In this document: piece by piece, positions 7,431-15,393 of the stretch
How the letters are laid out: each line of letters starts with the position of its first letter
Position numbering within the stretch: the first letter of the stretch is position 1
Assembly: GCA_002398405.1 (NCBI GenBank)
Contig: DGYN01000062.1
Coordinates: 1 to 64,000 of the forward strand
Reading direction: 5' to 3'
DNA length: 64,000 nt
DNA from: Caulobacteraceae bacterium UBA5005
Lineage (GTDB): Bacteria; Pseudomonadota; Alphaproteobacteria; Caulobacterales; Caulobacteraceae
Translations under genes and position numbers: made by a program
The notes under the pieces: model-generated
The model's input: only the letters and a program-made list of their open reading frames with translations
Told to the model about the DNA's origin: nothing
The model's database searches: none

Positions 7431-8582
7431 TCAGCCGTCGATGACGTGCGGCACAAAGCTGGCCGTATTGCCGGTGATAGGCCCGGAGGATTCCCGGATG
7501 CCGATTCCGGCCGGCTCGCGATTGACGATCCAGGAGCCGATCACCGCGTGCCGGCCATGGGCCTGCGCCAAGTTCGCGCGTTCCTGGCAGATGAAGAGAT
7601 CGTCGTCATAGGCGCCCCTGGTCACGGCCACGCTGCGGCCCGCTTCAACGATCTCGACATTAGCGCCTTCGCGGCCGCGGACCGGCTTTCGCACATAGCC
7701 GCCCCAGCCGAGCGCGCTGTTCTCGTCCGTGGTGGCGTCCAGCAGATAGGGGCTGGTTGGGTACATCTCCTTGAGCGTGACCAGCAGGCGCTTGTTCGAG
7801 GCGGCCATTTTCCACGGCGGCTCGACGATACGGACCCTCTGGGCCTGGACCTCGGCCAAAAGCTGCGGGGCGAAGGGATCGTCCAGCCACCATTCCCAGG
7901 GAATGAGCTTAAAGAGATCGCGGATCGGCCGGTTGTCGAGGTCGAGGAAACCGTCCCGCCAGCCGATGTCCTCCTGGGCGACGAAGCGCGTCGGGATGCC
8001 CGCCTCGTTGGCGCAGACGGCCATATAGGCGACCGTGCCCTCGTCTTCCTCGTGCGGCGAGGCGCTGGTGAAATGCATCTCCGGCGGGGCGATGTGCTCG
8101 GCGTAGAGCCCAAAGGCGGCGATCAGCTTGTCGTGGATGGAATTGAATTGGTCCAGGTGGGGGAAGCGCTCCTCCATCCAGAACCATTGCACGACGGCGG
8201 CCTCCAGGAGCGAGGTGGGCGTGTCGCCGTTGAATTCCAAAAGCTTGAGCTGCTTGCCGTCGAAGGCCAGGTCGAAGCGGCCGTAGAGGGTCGGCTCATC
8301 GCCGAAATTTCGCCAGCTGTCGGTGATCAGGCCGATGGCGGCGGCGTCATAGCCGAAATCCGCAAGGCCGCCGCGTTCAATCACCCGCCCGACGGCGGAA
8401 AGGACCATGTCGTAAAGCTCGGCGGTCGCATCTTCGATGCGGTCTATCTCGGCGGCGGAGAAGCTCCAGTAGGCGCTCTCGTCCCAGTAGGGGCGTCCGT
8501 CCGGCGCCGTGTGCCAGGTGAGGCCGTGCGCGCTGACCCGCTCACGCCAGTCGCCGCGCGGCTCGAGCCTGATCCGCTCCAT
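7431..8582 (-). CDS. Glutathionylspermidine synthase-like ATP-grasp protein (YgiC type)
   Basis: A 383-residue protein of the GSP-synthase ATP-grasp family. Recognisable blocks are YGRFDLAFDGKQLKLLEFNG, TPTSLLEA, the tryptophan-rich IPWEWWLDDPFA, and the ATP-grasp end VRKPVRGREGANVEIVE with ERANLAQAHGRHAVIGSW. The amidase half of bifunctional Gss is absent, so it resembles E. coli YgiC/YjfC, which have no proven glutathionylspermidine activity. It lies 6 bases after a DUF1190 lipoprotein gene, reproducing the ygiB-ygiC gene order of E. coli. It probably ligates an amine to a peptide or acid, but the substrate is unknown. Confidence 0.88.
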   Translation of the reverse strand: MERIRLEPRGDWRERVSAHGLTWHTAPDGRPYWDESAYWSFSAAEIDRIEDATAELYDMVLSAVGRVIERGGLADFGYDAAAIGLITDSWRNFGDEPTLYGRFDLAFDGKQLKLLEFNGDTPTSLLEAAVVQWFWMEERFPHLDQFNSIHDKLIAAFGLYAEHIAPPEMHFTSASPHEEDEGTVAYMAVCANEAGIPTRFVAQEDIGWRDGFLDLDNRPIRDLFKLIPWEWWLDDPFAPQLLAEVQAQRVRIVEPPWKMAASNKRLLVTLKEMYPTSPYLLDATTDENSALGWGGYVRKPVRGREGANVEIVEAGRSVAVTRGAYDDDLFICQERANLAQAHGRHAVIGSWIVNREPAGIGIRESSGPITGNTASFVPHVIDG

Positions 8583-8588
8583 GCCGGC

Positions 8589-9158
8589 TCAGGCGCCGGC
8601 GGAGCCGCGGTAGGACGAGGTGCGGCCAAAGCCGCCGCGCGTGGTGGTCCCGCGTGAAGCAAGCGCGCCGTCAGCCGTCACCGGCGCCATGACCGTCCGG
8701 GGAAGAGTCCCGGCCTTAGCGCCAGGTTGCGGATCGGAGACCCGCGCGCCGCCGGAATAGGCCGCGCCGTTGCGGTCGGTGTAGACGGGATAGCCGGTCC
8801 GGCCGCTCATCATCTGGCCCATCATCATGCCCATCATCATCGGCATGAAGAAGCTGCCGCCGCCGCTGCTGCGCCCCTCCTGGCAGGCCTCGGCGCCGAT
8901 GGCGGCTTCGCATTCAGCGCGGGTGGCGTATTTCGGCGCATTCGCCTCGTGCTCAGCCGAGGCCTTCTGGAAGGCGGCGTCGCAGGCGGCCTGGTCCCAT
9001 TCCTGGGCGCAGGCGGCCTTGTCGGCATAGACCGGCATGGCCTGGGTGGCGGCCGGCGCCTCAGGCTGCCCCACGACCTGCCGCTCGCAACCCGCGGCGC
9101 CAAGGGTGAGGGAAAGGGCGGAAATCCCGAGTAGGGCGCTGCGGCGGCGGGGGGTCAC
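8589..9158 (-). CDS. DUF1190 (YgiB-like) lipoprotein
   Basis: A 189-residue protein starting at a GTG at 9158 preceded by a good AGGAGAG site. A lipoprotein-type signal ends LGAAGC. The mature part has cysteine-containing segments typical of DUF1190 (DKAACAQEWDQAACDAAF, RAECEAAIGAEACQEG), a methionine-rich stretch (FFMPMMMGMMMGQMM) and a Gly/Ser/Arg-rich tail. The gene directly precedes the ATP-grasp YgiC-like gene. The methionine run may bind metal or embed in the membrane; function unknown. Confidence 0.85.
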   Translation of the reverse strand: MTPRRRSALLGISALSLTLGAAGCERQVVGQPEAPAATQAMPVYADKAACAQEWDQAACDAAFQKASAEHEANAPKYATRAECEAAIGAEACQEGRSSGGGSFFMPMMMGMMMGQMMSGRTGYPVYTDRNGAAYSGGARVSDPQPGAKAGTLPRTVMAPVTADGALASRGTTTRGGFGRTSSYRGSAGA

Positions 9159-9274
9159 GAATGGGCTCTCCTGTCCTGGCGTCCTATGTAGGACGCGCCG
9201 CGCCTTCCCGCCAGCGGCCTTGACGTTGCGCCCTCCCCCGCCGATGTATCCGCCACTTTACGCTGGAGGCCGTC

Positions 9275-10489
9275 ATGGCTGAGGACACGCCGGAAAACCC
9301 GCAGGACTGGGAAGTCGAAACCCGTCTGGTGCGCGGCGGCATGGCCCGCAGCCCCTATGGCGAGATGTCCGAGGCCCTGTTCCTGACCCAGAGCTTCGCC
9401 TACCCCGATGCGGAGAGCGCCGACGCGCGCTTTTCCGGTGAAAAGCCGGGCTTCATCTATCAGCGGTTCGGAAACCCCACGACCCAGGTGTTCGAGGACC
9501 GCCTCGCCCTGCTCGAAGGAGCCAAGACCTGCCGCGCCACGGCGTCGGGGATGGCGGCGGTGCATGCCTCGCTCATCGGCTTGCTCAAGGCCGGCGATCA
9601 CCTGGTGGCCGGCCGGGCCCTGTTCGGCTCCTGCCGCTGGATCGTGGCCGAGCTGTTGCCCCGCTTTGGGGTCGAGACGACCTTTGTCGACGCCACCGAC
9701 CTGAAAGCCTGGGAAAACGCGGTTCGGCCCAACACCAAGGTCTTTCTGGTGGAGACCCCGGCCAATCCTCTGCTCGAGGTCACCGACCTTGAGGCCGTAG
9801 CCAAGATCGCCCACGCGGCGGGCGCCAAGGTGGTGATCGACAACGTCTTTGCGACGCCGATCTTCCAAAAGCCCCTGGAGCTGGGGGCCGACGTCGTCGT
9901 CTATTCAGCGACCAAGCACATCGACGGCGGCGGCCGGGTGTTGGGCGGAGCGATCCTCGCCAACGATGTCGAGATGTTCGACACGGCCTACCGCGACCTC
10001 CTGCGCCATACCGGCCCGGCGCTGTCGCCCTTCAACGCCTGGGTGCTGACCAAGGGGATGGAGACGCTGGAGCTGCGGGTGCGGCGCGGGGCGGAGAACG
10101 CCGCGCACTTGGCCGACCTGATCGGCGCGCACAGCAACGTCAAGGCCGTGGCCTATCCGGGCCGGGCCGACCACGCGCAGGCCGACATTATCGCCAAGCA
10201 GATGACCGGCGGCGGCACGGTGGTAGCCTTTGACCTCGGCACCCAGGAAGCCGCCTGGGCCTTCCTCGACGCCCTGCAGATCGTCGATATTTCCAACAAT
10301 CTGGGCGACGCCAAGTCGATGGCCACCCACCCCTCGACCACCACCCACCGCTCGGTCCCCGAGGCCGAGCGCTTGGCCATGGGCCTCACCGCCGGCTGGG
10401 TGCGGATGAGCGTTGGCCTGGAGGGCAAGGGCGACCTCTCCCGCGATGTGTCCCGGGCGCTGGACCGGGCCAGGGCCAACGCCAAATGA
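9275..10489 (+). CDS. metZ: O-succinylhomoserine sulfhydrylase
   Basis: PLP enzyme that makes homocysteine from O-succinylhomoserine and sulfide in methionine synthesis. The 404-residue protein has the Cys/Met-metabolism family pattern: YQRFGNPTT, the loop SGMAAVHAS, VETPANPLLEVTD, and the PLP-binding Lys214 in YSATKHIDGGG. A GGAGG site lies just before the ATG. The stop overlaps the apaG start (ATGA), so they form one operon. The metZ versus metB/metC distinction rests on overall resemblance. I looked for a SAM-II riboswitch in the short leader and could not support one. Confidence 0.92.
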   Translation: MAEDTPENPQDWEVETRLVRGGMARSPYGEMSEALFLTQSFAYPDAESADARFSGEKPGFIYQRFGNPTTQVFEDRLALLEGAKTCRATASGMAAVHASLIGLLKAGDHLVAGRALFGSCRWIVAELLPRFGVETTFVDATDLKAWENAVRPNTKVFLVETPANPLLEVTDLEAVAKIAHAAGAKVVIDNVFATPIFQKPLELGADVVVYSATKHIDGGGRVLGGAILANDVEMFDTAYRDLLRHTGPALSPFNAWVLTKGMETLELRVRRGAENAAHLADLIGAHSNVKAVAYPGRADHAQADIIAKQMTGGGTVVAFDLGTQEAAWAFLDALQIVDISNNLGDAKSMATHPSTTTHRSVPEAERLAMGLTAGWVRMSVGLEGKGDLSRDVSRALDRARANAK

Positions 10490-10917
10490 AACGCATCCGG
10501 CGGCGGGGCTCGAAGGAAACGCCGGTCTATGAGGCGACGACGCGGGATGTCGTGGTGCGCGTGGTCGCCAACTACATGCCCGAGCAGTCCGATCCCGAGC
10601 GCGGCCGCTGGTTCTGGGCCTATGTGGTGGAGATCGAAAACCACGGCAATGATGTGGTTCAGCTGGTCTCCCGCCACTGGATCATCACCGATGCCTTGAA
10701 CCGGGTGGAGGAGGTGCGCGGCCAGGGCGTGGTCGGCGAGCAGCCGACGCTCAAGCCGCGCGACGCCTTCCGCTACACCTCGGGCTGCCCCTTAAGCGCG
10801 CCGTCCGGGACCATGCGCGGCACCTATCAGATGATCACCGACCTGGGCATCATGTTCGACGCCGCCATCCCGGAGTTCAGCCTAGACCTTCCAGGCGCGA
10901 AAAGAATCGTCAACTAG
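10486..10917 (+). CDS. apaG: ApaG protein
   Basis: A 143-residue single-domain ApaG protein with a fibronectin-III-like fold. Recognisable segments are RVVANYMPEQS, WAYVVEIENHG, VQLVSRHWIITDA and the glycine-rich VRGQGVVGEQPTL, followed by YTSGCPLSAPSGTMRGTYQM. In enterobacteria ApaG is linked to diadenosine tetraphosphate and to cobalt/magnesium tolerance; its biochemical role is unsettled. It overlaps metZ by four bases and converges with, and overlaps by four bases, the end of the minus-strand gene at 10914. Confidence 0.94.
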   Translation: MKRIRRRGSKETPVYEATTRDVVVRVVANYMPEQSDPERGRWFWAYVVEIENHGNDVVQLVSRHWIITDALNRVEEVRGQGVVGEQPTLKPRDAFRYTSGCPLSAPSGTMRGTYQMITDLGIMFDAAIPEFSLDLPGAKRIVN

Positions 10918-11954
10918 CGGCCGGCGTTCATGCGGGATTCGATGTCGGCCACGATCTGGCGCGTGTCGTTCACGGCCAGCTGCCGCATCTCGGCGGCCTC
11001 GAGGGGGGTGATGCTGGCGATATCGTTCTTGGGCTTGGCGAGCAGCATGTTCAGCTCGGCTTCCAGGTCCGCCTTGCGCACGATCTGGATGTAGCCGTTG
11101 GAGCGGTTGCGGATCAGATAGTCGCCGTTCTTGTAGGCGGCGTACCGTTCCTGATCGATGGCCGACAGCGGGTTGGTCTGCGCCGGGGGCCGGGGAGCAG
11201 CGCCGCCGTTGGCGGTGCGGCGCGATGCCTCGGCGTTGTCCCTGAATTCGCCGTCGATCAGCCCTTCCACGTTCCGCCCCCGCCGCGCGCCGACGTCGTA
11301 CATCTCGTTGAGCTCGCGCTCCCGGCGTTGCTGAGCTTCCCGTTCCAGATTGGCGACCCGTTGCGCCTGGTCGTTTCGTGTCGATTGGTTGTAGGCGTCG
11401 CGATCCTCCCTGAGCTGAGCGCGCCGGAACTCCTCCTCGGCCCTATCGCGCTGAGCCTGGGTCAATCCCTGGGCGTCATACTGCGCCCTGCGCTGTTGCT
11501 CGGCGAGTCGCCGGGCGCCGTCGCCGCGTCTTGCTTCCTCGAAGGGCCGCGCGAACTCATTTCTCGCCTGCTGCCGCAGCACTTCGGTGTTTTTCCGGCT
11601 TTCCTGGGCGGCCACGCTGGCGAAGACCGGGACCTGGCTGAGTTCGAGCTTTCCCGTCGCCACCAGTTCGTTGATCAGGCCGTTGAACTGTTCGGGGCTG
11701 AGGGCGCGATAGACCGTCCTACCGCCTATGGTTTGGGCGACGACCACGCCGCCGCGTTGGGCGGACAGGAGCGTCTTCTCGGCCTCGCTGAGGCCCCCCT
11801 CCGCCTGGACCTGACGGATCGCCTCCTCAACGACCCCGCGCGCGGTTCGCTGCCTCTCGGCCTGCGTACGCCCGGGAAACGCCATCTGAGCGAAGGCCGG
11901 CGCGGCGGCGCAACACAGGGTCAGGGCGAGAGTCACACTATGCGCCGGTTTCAT
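10914..11954 (-). CDS. Secreted tandem-paralogue protein A (unknown family)
   Basis: A 346-residue exported protein (signal peptide to about residue 23, AFA). It has two copies of a module also seen in the three genes upstream. Copy one, about residues 69-125, reads GGVVVAQTIGG...ALSPEQFNGLINEL...AAQES. Copy two, about 262-346, reads GDYLIRNRSNGYIQIV...EAELNMLL...ITPLEAAEMRQLAVNDTR. Between them is a long charged region rich in Gln, Arg and Glu (about 125-245) that looks like coiled coil. It is the last gene of the set; its ATG shares one base with the previous stop (TGATG). Function unknown; coiled coil and modules suggest a structural or protein-binding role in the periplasm. Confidence 0.8.
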   Translation of the reverse strand: MKPAHSVTLALTLCCAAAPAFAQMAFPGRTQAERQRTARGVVEEAIRQVQAEGGLSEAEKTLLSAQRGGVVVAQTIGGRTVYRALSPEQFNGLINELVATGKLELSQVPVFASVAAQESRKNTEVLRQQARNEFARPFEEARRGDGARRLAEQQRRAQYDAQGLTQAQRDRAEEEFRRAQLREDRDAYNQSTRNDQAQRVANLEREAQQRRERELNEMYDVGARRGRNVEGLIDGEFRDNAEASRRTANGGAAPRPPAQTNPLSAIDQERYAAYKNGDYLIRNRSNGYIQIVRKADLEAELNMLLAKPKNDIASITPLEAAEMRQLAVNDTRQIVADIESRMNAGR

Positions 11955-12640
11955 CAGTACCCCCGTCCCGCGCCGCGGCTGCGCTCGTTCATTAGGTTGG
12001 CGGCGGCCCGGTTGGATTCCTGCAACGCATTGGCGACAAAGGCGGGCGCATCGGCCTGGGACAGCTGGCCGGTCGCGACCAGTTCGGCGACCATGCTGGT
12101 GAACTCCTGGCGGCTAACGGCGCGCACCCTCTGCTGCCCGGCCACCGACTCGGTAATCAAAAAACCTCCGTTCTGGGTTAGCATGAGGTTCTGATCGCGC
12201 TGCTGCGCATAGGCCATCTGCGCCTGACTGGGGGCGACCATCGGCGATGGGCCACCCCGTAGCGCCGCTTCGATCGCCGCGCGCTCCGCGGGCGTGGGTT
12301 GGCGGTAGGCGGAGCCGCCCGCCGCGCCAAACGGATCCATCGCCGGCCCAGTCGGTCCCGGGACCAGGTAGGGATTGTAGCCCGCCGGGTTTACGGGGGG
12401 CGGGGTGTAGGGCGGGACGTAGGATGGGGGCGCCGGCGGCGCATAGCCTCCCTGCGGAGTGTAGGCGCCTTGCTGAGGGGGGACGGTCCCGCCGAACAGG
12501 TCGGGGCGGAGCGCGCCCAGCAGCTGGACAGCCTGCTCAAGAGTGCTCTGAGTGGTTTGCTGCGCCTGTGCCGGGGCCGCCACGGCGGCGGCGCCTGCGG
12601 CCGTGAAGACCAAGCTCAATAGGGCGAGACGTAGCGACAT
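11954..12640 (-). CDS. Secreted tandem-paralogue protein B (unknown family)
   Basis: A 228-residue exported protein. The ATG at 12640, with GAGG nine bases before it, is preferred over a TTG two codons upstream. After the signal peptide (to about AQA, residue 27) comes a Pro/Gly/Tyr-rich stretch (about 55-105, with PPSYVPPYTPPPV). Next is the shared PTPAERAAIEAALR motif (115-128), then one copy of the module: GGFLITESVAGQQRV (about 158-172), FTSMVAELVATGQLSQ and FVANALQESNR (to 211). It sits between paralogues A and C with no gap. The proline-rich linker suggests it spans or binds cell-wall material; that is a guess. Confidence 0.8.
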   Translation of the reverse strand: MSLRLALLSLVFTAAGAAAVAAPAQAQQTTQSTLEQAVQLLGALRPDLFGGTVPPQQGAYTPQGGYAPPAPPSYVPPYTPPPVNPAGYNPYLVPGPTGPAMDPFGAAGGSAYRQPTPAERAAIEAALRGGPSPMVAPSQAQMAYAQQRDQNLMLTQNGGFLITESVAGQQRVRAVSRQEFTSMVAELVATGQLSQADAPAFVANALQESNRAAANLMNERSRGAGRGY

Positions 12641-12655
12641 TTCCAAAGCCCTCTT

Positions 12656-13186
12656 CTAGCGACCGCGGTGGATAACGGTCATGGCGGCCGCGCCCTGGCC
12701 TGGCGGGCCGCCGTTCATGGGCGGCGCGTCGGCCGCAGACGGCAGGGCGTCGAGGCGGCGGTTGTCATCGGCCCGCTGATTGGTGAGGTCGGCGAAGGTC
12801 CTGGCCGACTCCTGCCGCGCATAGCGGACGAAGACGTTGACCTCGTCGGGCGCCAGTTCGCCGGTCACCACCAGTTCGGCGACGAAATCGGCGAACTGAT
12901 CGCGGGTCAGGGCCACGACCCGCTCCTTGCCGGCGATCCGCTCGGTGATCAGGATATCGCCCCGCTGAGCGGCCATGATGGTCTCATCCCGCTGCCGCCA
13001 GGCGGCGGGGTCGGGGGGCGGCGCGTTGTAGACCTGCCTCGACGGCTGTGGCGCCGCCGGCGGACGGGTCGCCGCCTCGATCACCGCGCGCTCGGCCGGG
13101 GTCGGCGCGCGGTAGGTCTGGGCGAGCGCGGGCGCGGCAAGGGTTGCGGCGGCGAGGATGACAAAGGCCAAACGGGTCACTTTCAT
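12656..13186 (-). CDS. Secreted tandem-paralogue protein C (unknown family)
   Basis: A 176-residue exported protein and the shortest of the four. The signal peptide ends ALA about residue 22. The motif PTPAERAVIEAATR (28-41) is followed by a proline-rich linker and one module copy (about 76-130): GDILITERIAGKERVVALT, FADFVAELVVTGELAPDE, VFVRYARQES. The tail is disordered and Gly/Pro-rich. It lies 3 bases after paralogue D and 15 bases before paralogue B, so all four are almost certainly one operon. Similarity to its neighbours is strongest in the module, pointing to tandem duplication followed by change in the linkers. Confidence 0.8.
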   Translation of the reverse strand: MKVTRLAFVILAAATLAAPALAQTYRAPTPAERAVIEAATRPPAAPQPSRQVYNAPPPDPAAWRQRDETIMAAQRGDILITERIAGKERVVALTRDQFADFVAELVVTGELAPDEVNVFVRYARQESARTFADLTNQRADDNRRLDALPSAADAPPMNGGPPGQGAAAMTVIHRGR

Positions 13187-13189
13187 CTC

Positions 13190-14332
13190 CTACCGGCCGG
13201 CTCTCTGTCGGGCTTCGATTTCTTGAACGATTGTCCTGGTGTCGTTTTCGGCCAGGCGCCGCATGTCCGCGGCCTCCGCCGGCGTGATTCCGCCGATGTC
13301 TTCCAGCCCGGGTTTCTGCGCCCGGCCCTTGGCGAGCAGGTCGGCCAGTTCAGCCTCCATCTCCCTCTTGCTGACGATCTGGATCACGCCGTTGTCGCGC
13401 CGGCGGATCAGATAGTCGCCCCGGCCGACCGCATCCATGTAGCTCTGATCCTGGGCGGAAAGCGGAGCCAGGGGGACCGCTGTGATGGGGGAGGTGGTGT
13501 TGGACGCGGTAGAGGGCGGATTGTACCGGCCGCCGCTGCCCCGGGATTGCTCCTCGAGCATCTTCCTGAAGTTTTCCGCCTCCATTTCCTTCTTACGCTG
13601 GGTCTCATAGGCGTCGAGCACCGATGCCCCGGCATTGAAGAAGGGGTTGTTGCTCCCCCCGGCGACGGCCGCCGCGCCTTCGGCCTTGGCGGCGTCCTTC
13701 ATGTCCTGGGGAAGGAGGTCCGACCCGAAGCCCTTGGGCAGCAAGGCCCCAATGCTTGAGGCCACTTCGCCCAAACTGGGCGCGGTCCCGCGGGCGTTGG
13801 CCCTGGCCGCGTCCGCGAATTCACCCCTCCGCAGCTCGGCCTCGATCGCGGCCCGCTCGGCGGGCGTCGGCGCGCGGAGGCGGCCGTTCTGATCGTATTG
13901 CTGAGGGCCCGGGGCCGGCGACGGCCCGTTGAGGGCGTTGGCGGCCTGCCGCCGGATGGACTCTTCCCAGCCCGGAACAACGCCTCGCTCGCGCAGCACA
14001 TTGTACCTGCGGTTGGCTTCGGCGGTGTTGCGATTGGATTCCTGCCGCGCGTATTGGACGAAGGCGGCCTCGTCCCGAGGACTAAGGGCGCCGCTGCGCT
14101 TTAGGCCATTGACCAAGTTGTCGAACTCCACCGGCGTCAGGGCGACTAGACGCTTCTTTCCGCCGATCGTCTGTTCGACCAGGAACCCGCCGGTGTTGGC
14201 GACGGCAAGCGTTTGGATCACATGGTCGGCGGCGGCCGATCTCTGCTGCGGCGTCGATTGGGGCAGGGCGAGAGCGGGCAGGGCCGCCCCGGCCGCGGCG
14301 ATCAGCGTTATGAACGCGATACGCTTGCTCAT
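13190..14332 (-). CDS. Secreted tandem-paralogue protein D (unknown family)
   Basis: A 380-residue exported protein and first gene of the set; the start is the ATG at 14332 (MSKRIAF), since the only longer start is a TTG. Module copy one spans about residues 48-103 (GGFLVEQTIGGKKRLVALT, GALSPRDEAAFVQYARQES). PTPAERAAIEAELR lies at 155-168, then a region with a charged helix (about 240-262, ETQRKKEMEAENFRKMLEEQ). Copy two fills the end (about 291-380: GDYLIRRRDNGVIQIV, EAELADLLAKG, ITPAEAADMRRLAENDTR). Layout matches paralogue A, so A and D are the two-module members. No known domain recognised. Confidence 0.8.
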   Translation of the reverse strand: MSKRIAFITLIAAAGAALPALALPQSTPQQRSAAADHVIQTLAVANTGGFLVEQTIGGKKRLVALTPVEFDNLVNGLKRSGALSPRDEAAFVQYARQESNRNTAEANRRYNVLRERGVVPGWEESIRRQAANALNGPSPAPGPQQYDQNGRLRAPTPAERAAIEAELRRGEFADAARANARGTAPSLGEVASSIGALLPKGFGSDLLPQDMKDAAKAEGAAAVAGGSNNPFFNAGASVLDAYETQRKKEMEAENFRKMLEEQSRGSGGRYNPPSTASNTTSPITAVPLAPLSAQDQSYMDAVGRGDYLIRRRDNGVIQIVSKREMEAELADLLAKGRAQKPGLEDIGGITPAEAADMRRLAENDTRTIVQEIEARQRAGR

Positions 14333-14429
14333 CGTTGAGCCCCCGCTCAAGTTCCGTCTGAGAAAAGACCTAGGCCTTCTCGCCTGACGGTAGCATGAAC
14401 AGTCCGGCTCGCGAACTGACAGCTATTCC

Positions 14430-15338
14430 TCAGGAACCGTCAACATCATCCGGCGCCACCTCATAGGTGCGGCTGCAGTATTCGCAGGTGACGCGGATCT
14501 GGCCGTCGTCGTCGACCATCCCGGCGCGCTCTTCGGCGGGGAAGGAGCGCAGGACGCTGAGGATGCGCTCCTCGGAGCAGCGGCAGAAGGCGCGCACGGC
14601 CCGGGGTTCGAACATCCGCACCCCTTCCTCGTGGAAGAGGCGGTAGAGCAGGGTCGAGGGGGAGATGGTGGGATCGACCAGCTCGTCTTCGCCCAGGGTG
14701 GAGAACAGCGCCTGAACGGTGTTCCAGGCCTCGTCGGTCTCGCCCCGCGCCGCGTCGCCCGCGATGTTCTGCAGGATCATGCCGCCGGCCCGCCAGCGGT
14801 CGGGACCGGAATCGCGCACCTGGGCGGTGGCGAGGAGCACCCGCGTCGGGGTCTGTTCCGACTGGGCGAAATAGCGTTCGGCGCACAGGGCCAGAGTCTC
14901 GCCCTCGATGGGGGTGACGCCCTGGTAGCGCTCGCTGTCCGGACCCTGGTCGATGGTCATGATGAAGACGCCGTCGCCCAGCAGGGTCTTGGCGCCGGGC
15001 CGCGAGAAGCCCTTGGCGGCCTCCGCCACCCGGTCCTCATCGAAGCGGCAGTAGCCTCGCATGGAGCCGGTGGTGTCGTAGTCGACGACCACATACTGCA
15101 CCGGCCCGTCGCCCTGGGCCTGGACGATGAGGCGGCCCTCGAACTTCAGGGAGGCGCCGACCAGGGCGGCCAGGGCGCAGGCCTCGCCCAGCAAGTTGGC
15201 GACGGGTTCGGGATAGGCGTGGCGGTTGAGGATGTCGTCGGCCGCCTCGCCCAGCCGCACGATCCGGCCGCGCACCGGCTGGCTCTCGATCTGGAACGGC
15301 GCGACGAGGTCGTCGGCAAGCGGGTGGTCGGTGATCAT
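14430..15338 (-). CDS. hslO: Redox-regulated chaperone Hsp33
   Basis: Oxidation-activated holdase chaperone of the cytoplasm. The 302-residue frame starts at an ATG at 15338 (MITDHPLADDLVAPF); the open frame extends upstream into argF but that part has no homology. The N-terminal domain carries the family pattern GEACALAALVGASLKF and VVDYDTTGSMRGYCRF. The C-terminal zinc/redox switch has the four cysteines as CRCSEER and, about 30 residues later, CEYC. It follows argF by 55 bases in the order argD-argF-hslO, so it is probably read from the arginine operon. Confidence 0.95.
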   Translation of the reverse strand: MITDHPLADDLVAPFQIESQPVRGRIVRLGEAADDILNRHAYPEPVANLLGEACALAALVGASLKFEGRLIVQAQGDGPVQYVVVDYDTTGSMRGYCRFDEDRVAEAAKGFSRPGAKTLLGDGVFIMTIDQGPDSERYQGVTPIEGETLALCAERYFAQSEQTPTRVLLATAQVRDSGPDRWRAGGMILQNIAGDAARGETDEAWNTVQALFSTLGEDELVDPTISPSTLLYRLFHEEGVRMFEPRAVRAFCRCSEERILSVLRSFPAEERAGMVDDDGQIRVTCEYCSRTYEVAPDDVDGS

Positions 15339-15393
15339 CTGCCCAATATAGGCGTCAAATCCTTGGTTCGACAGGCGCGACCTTCTGTCCCGT

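Noticed and set aside
7446..8657. 403-codon plus-strand frame over the ATP-grasp gene
   Set aside because: Complement of a recognised gene; no homology and no ribosome site.
9159..9274. Possible SAM-II riboswitch in the metZ leader
   Set aside because: SAM-II riboswitches occur before met genes in alphaproteobacteria, and CCACTTTA is faintly similar, but the two-stem pseudoknot consensus could not be found.
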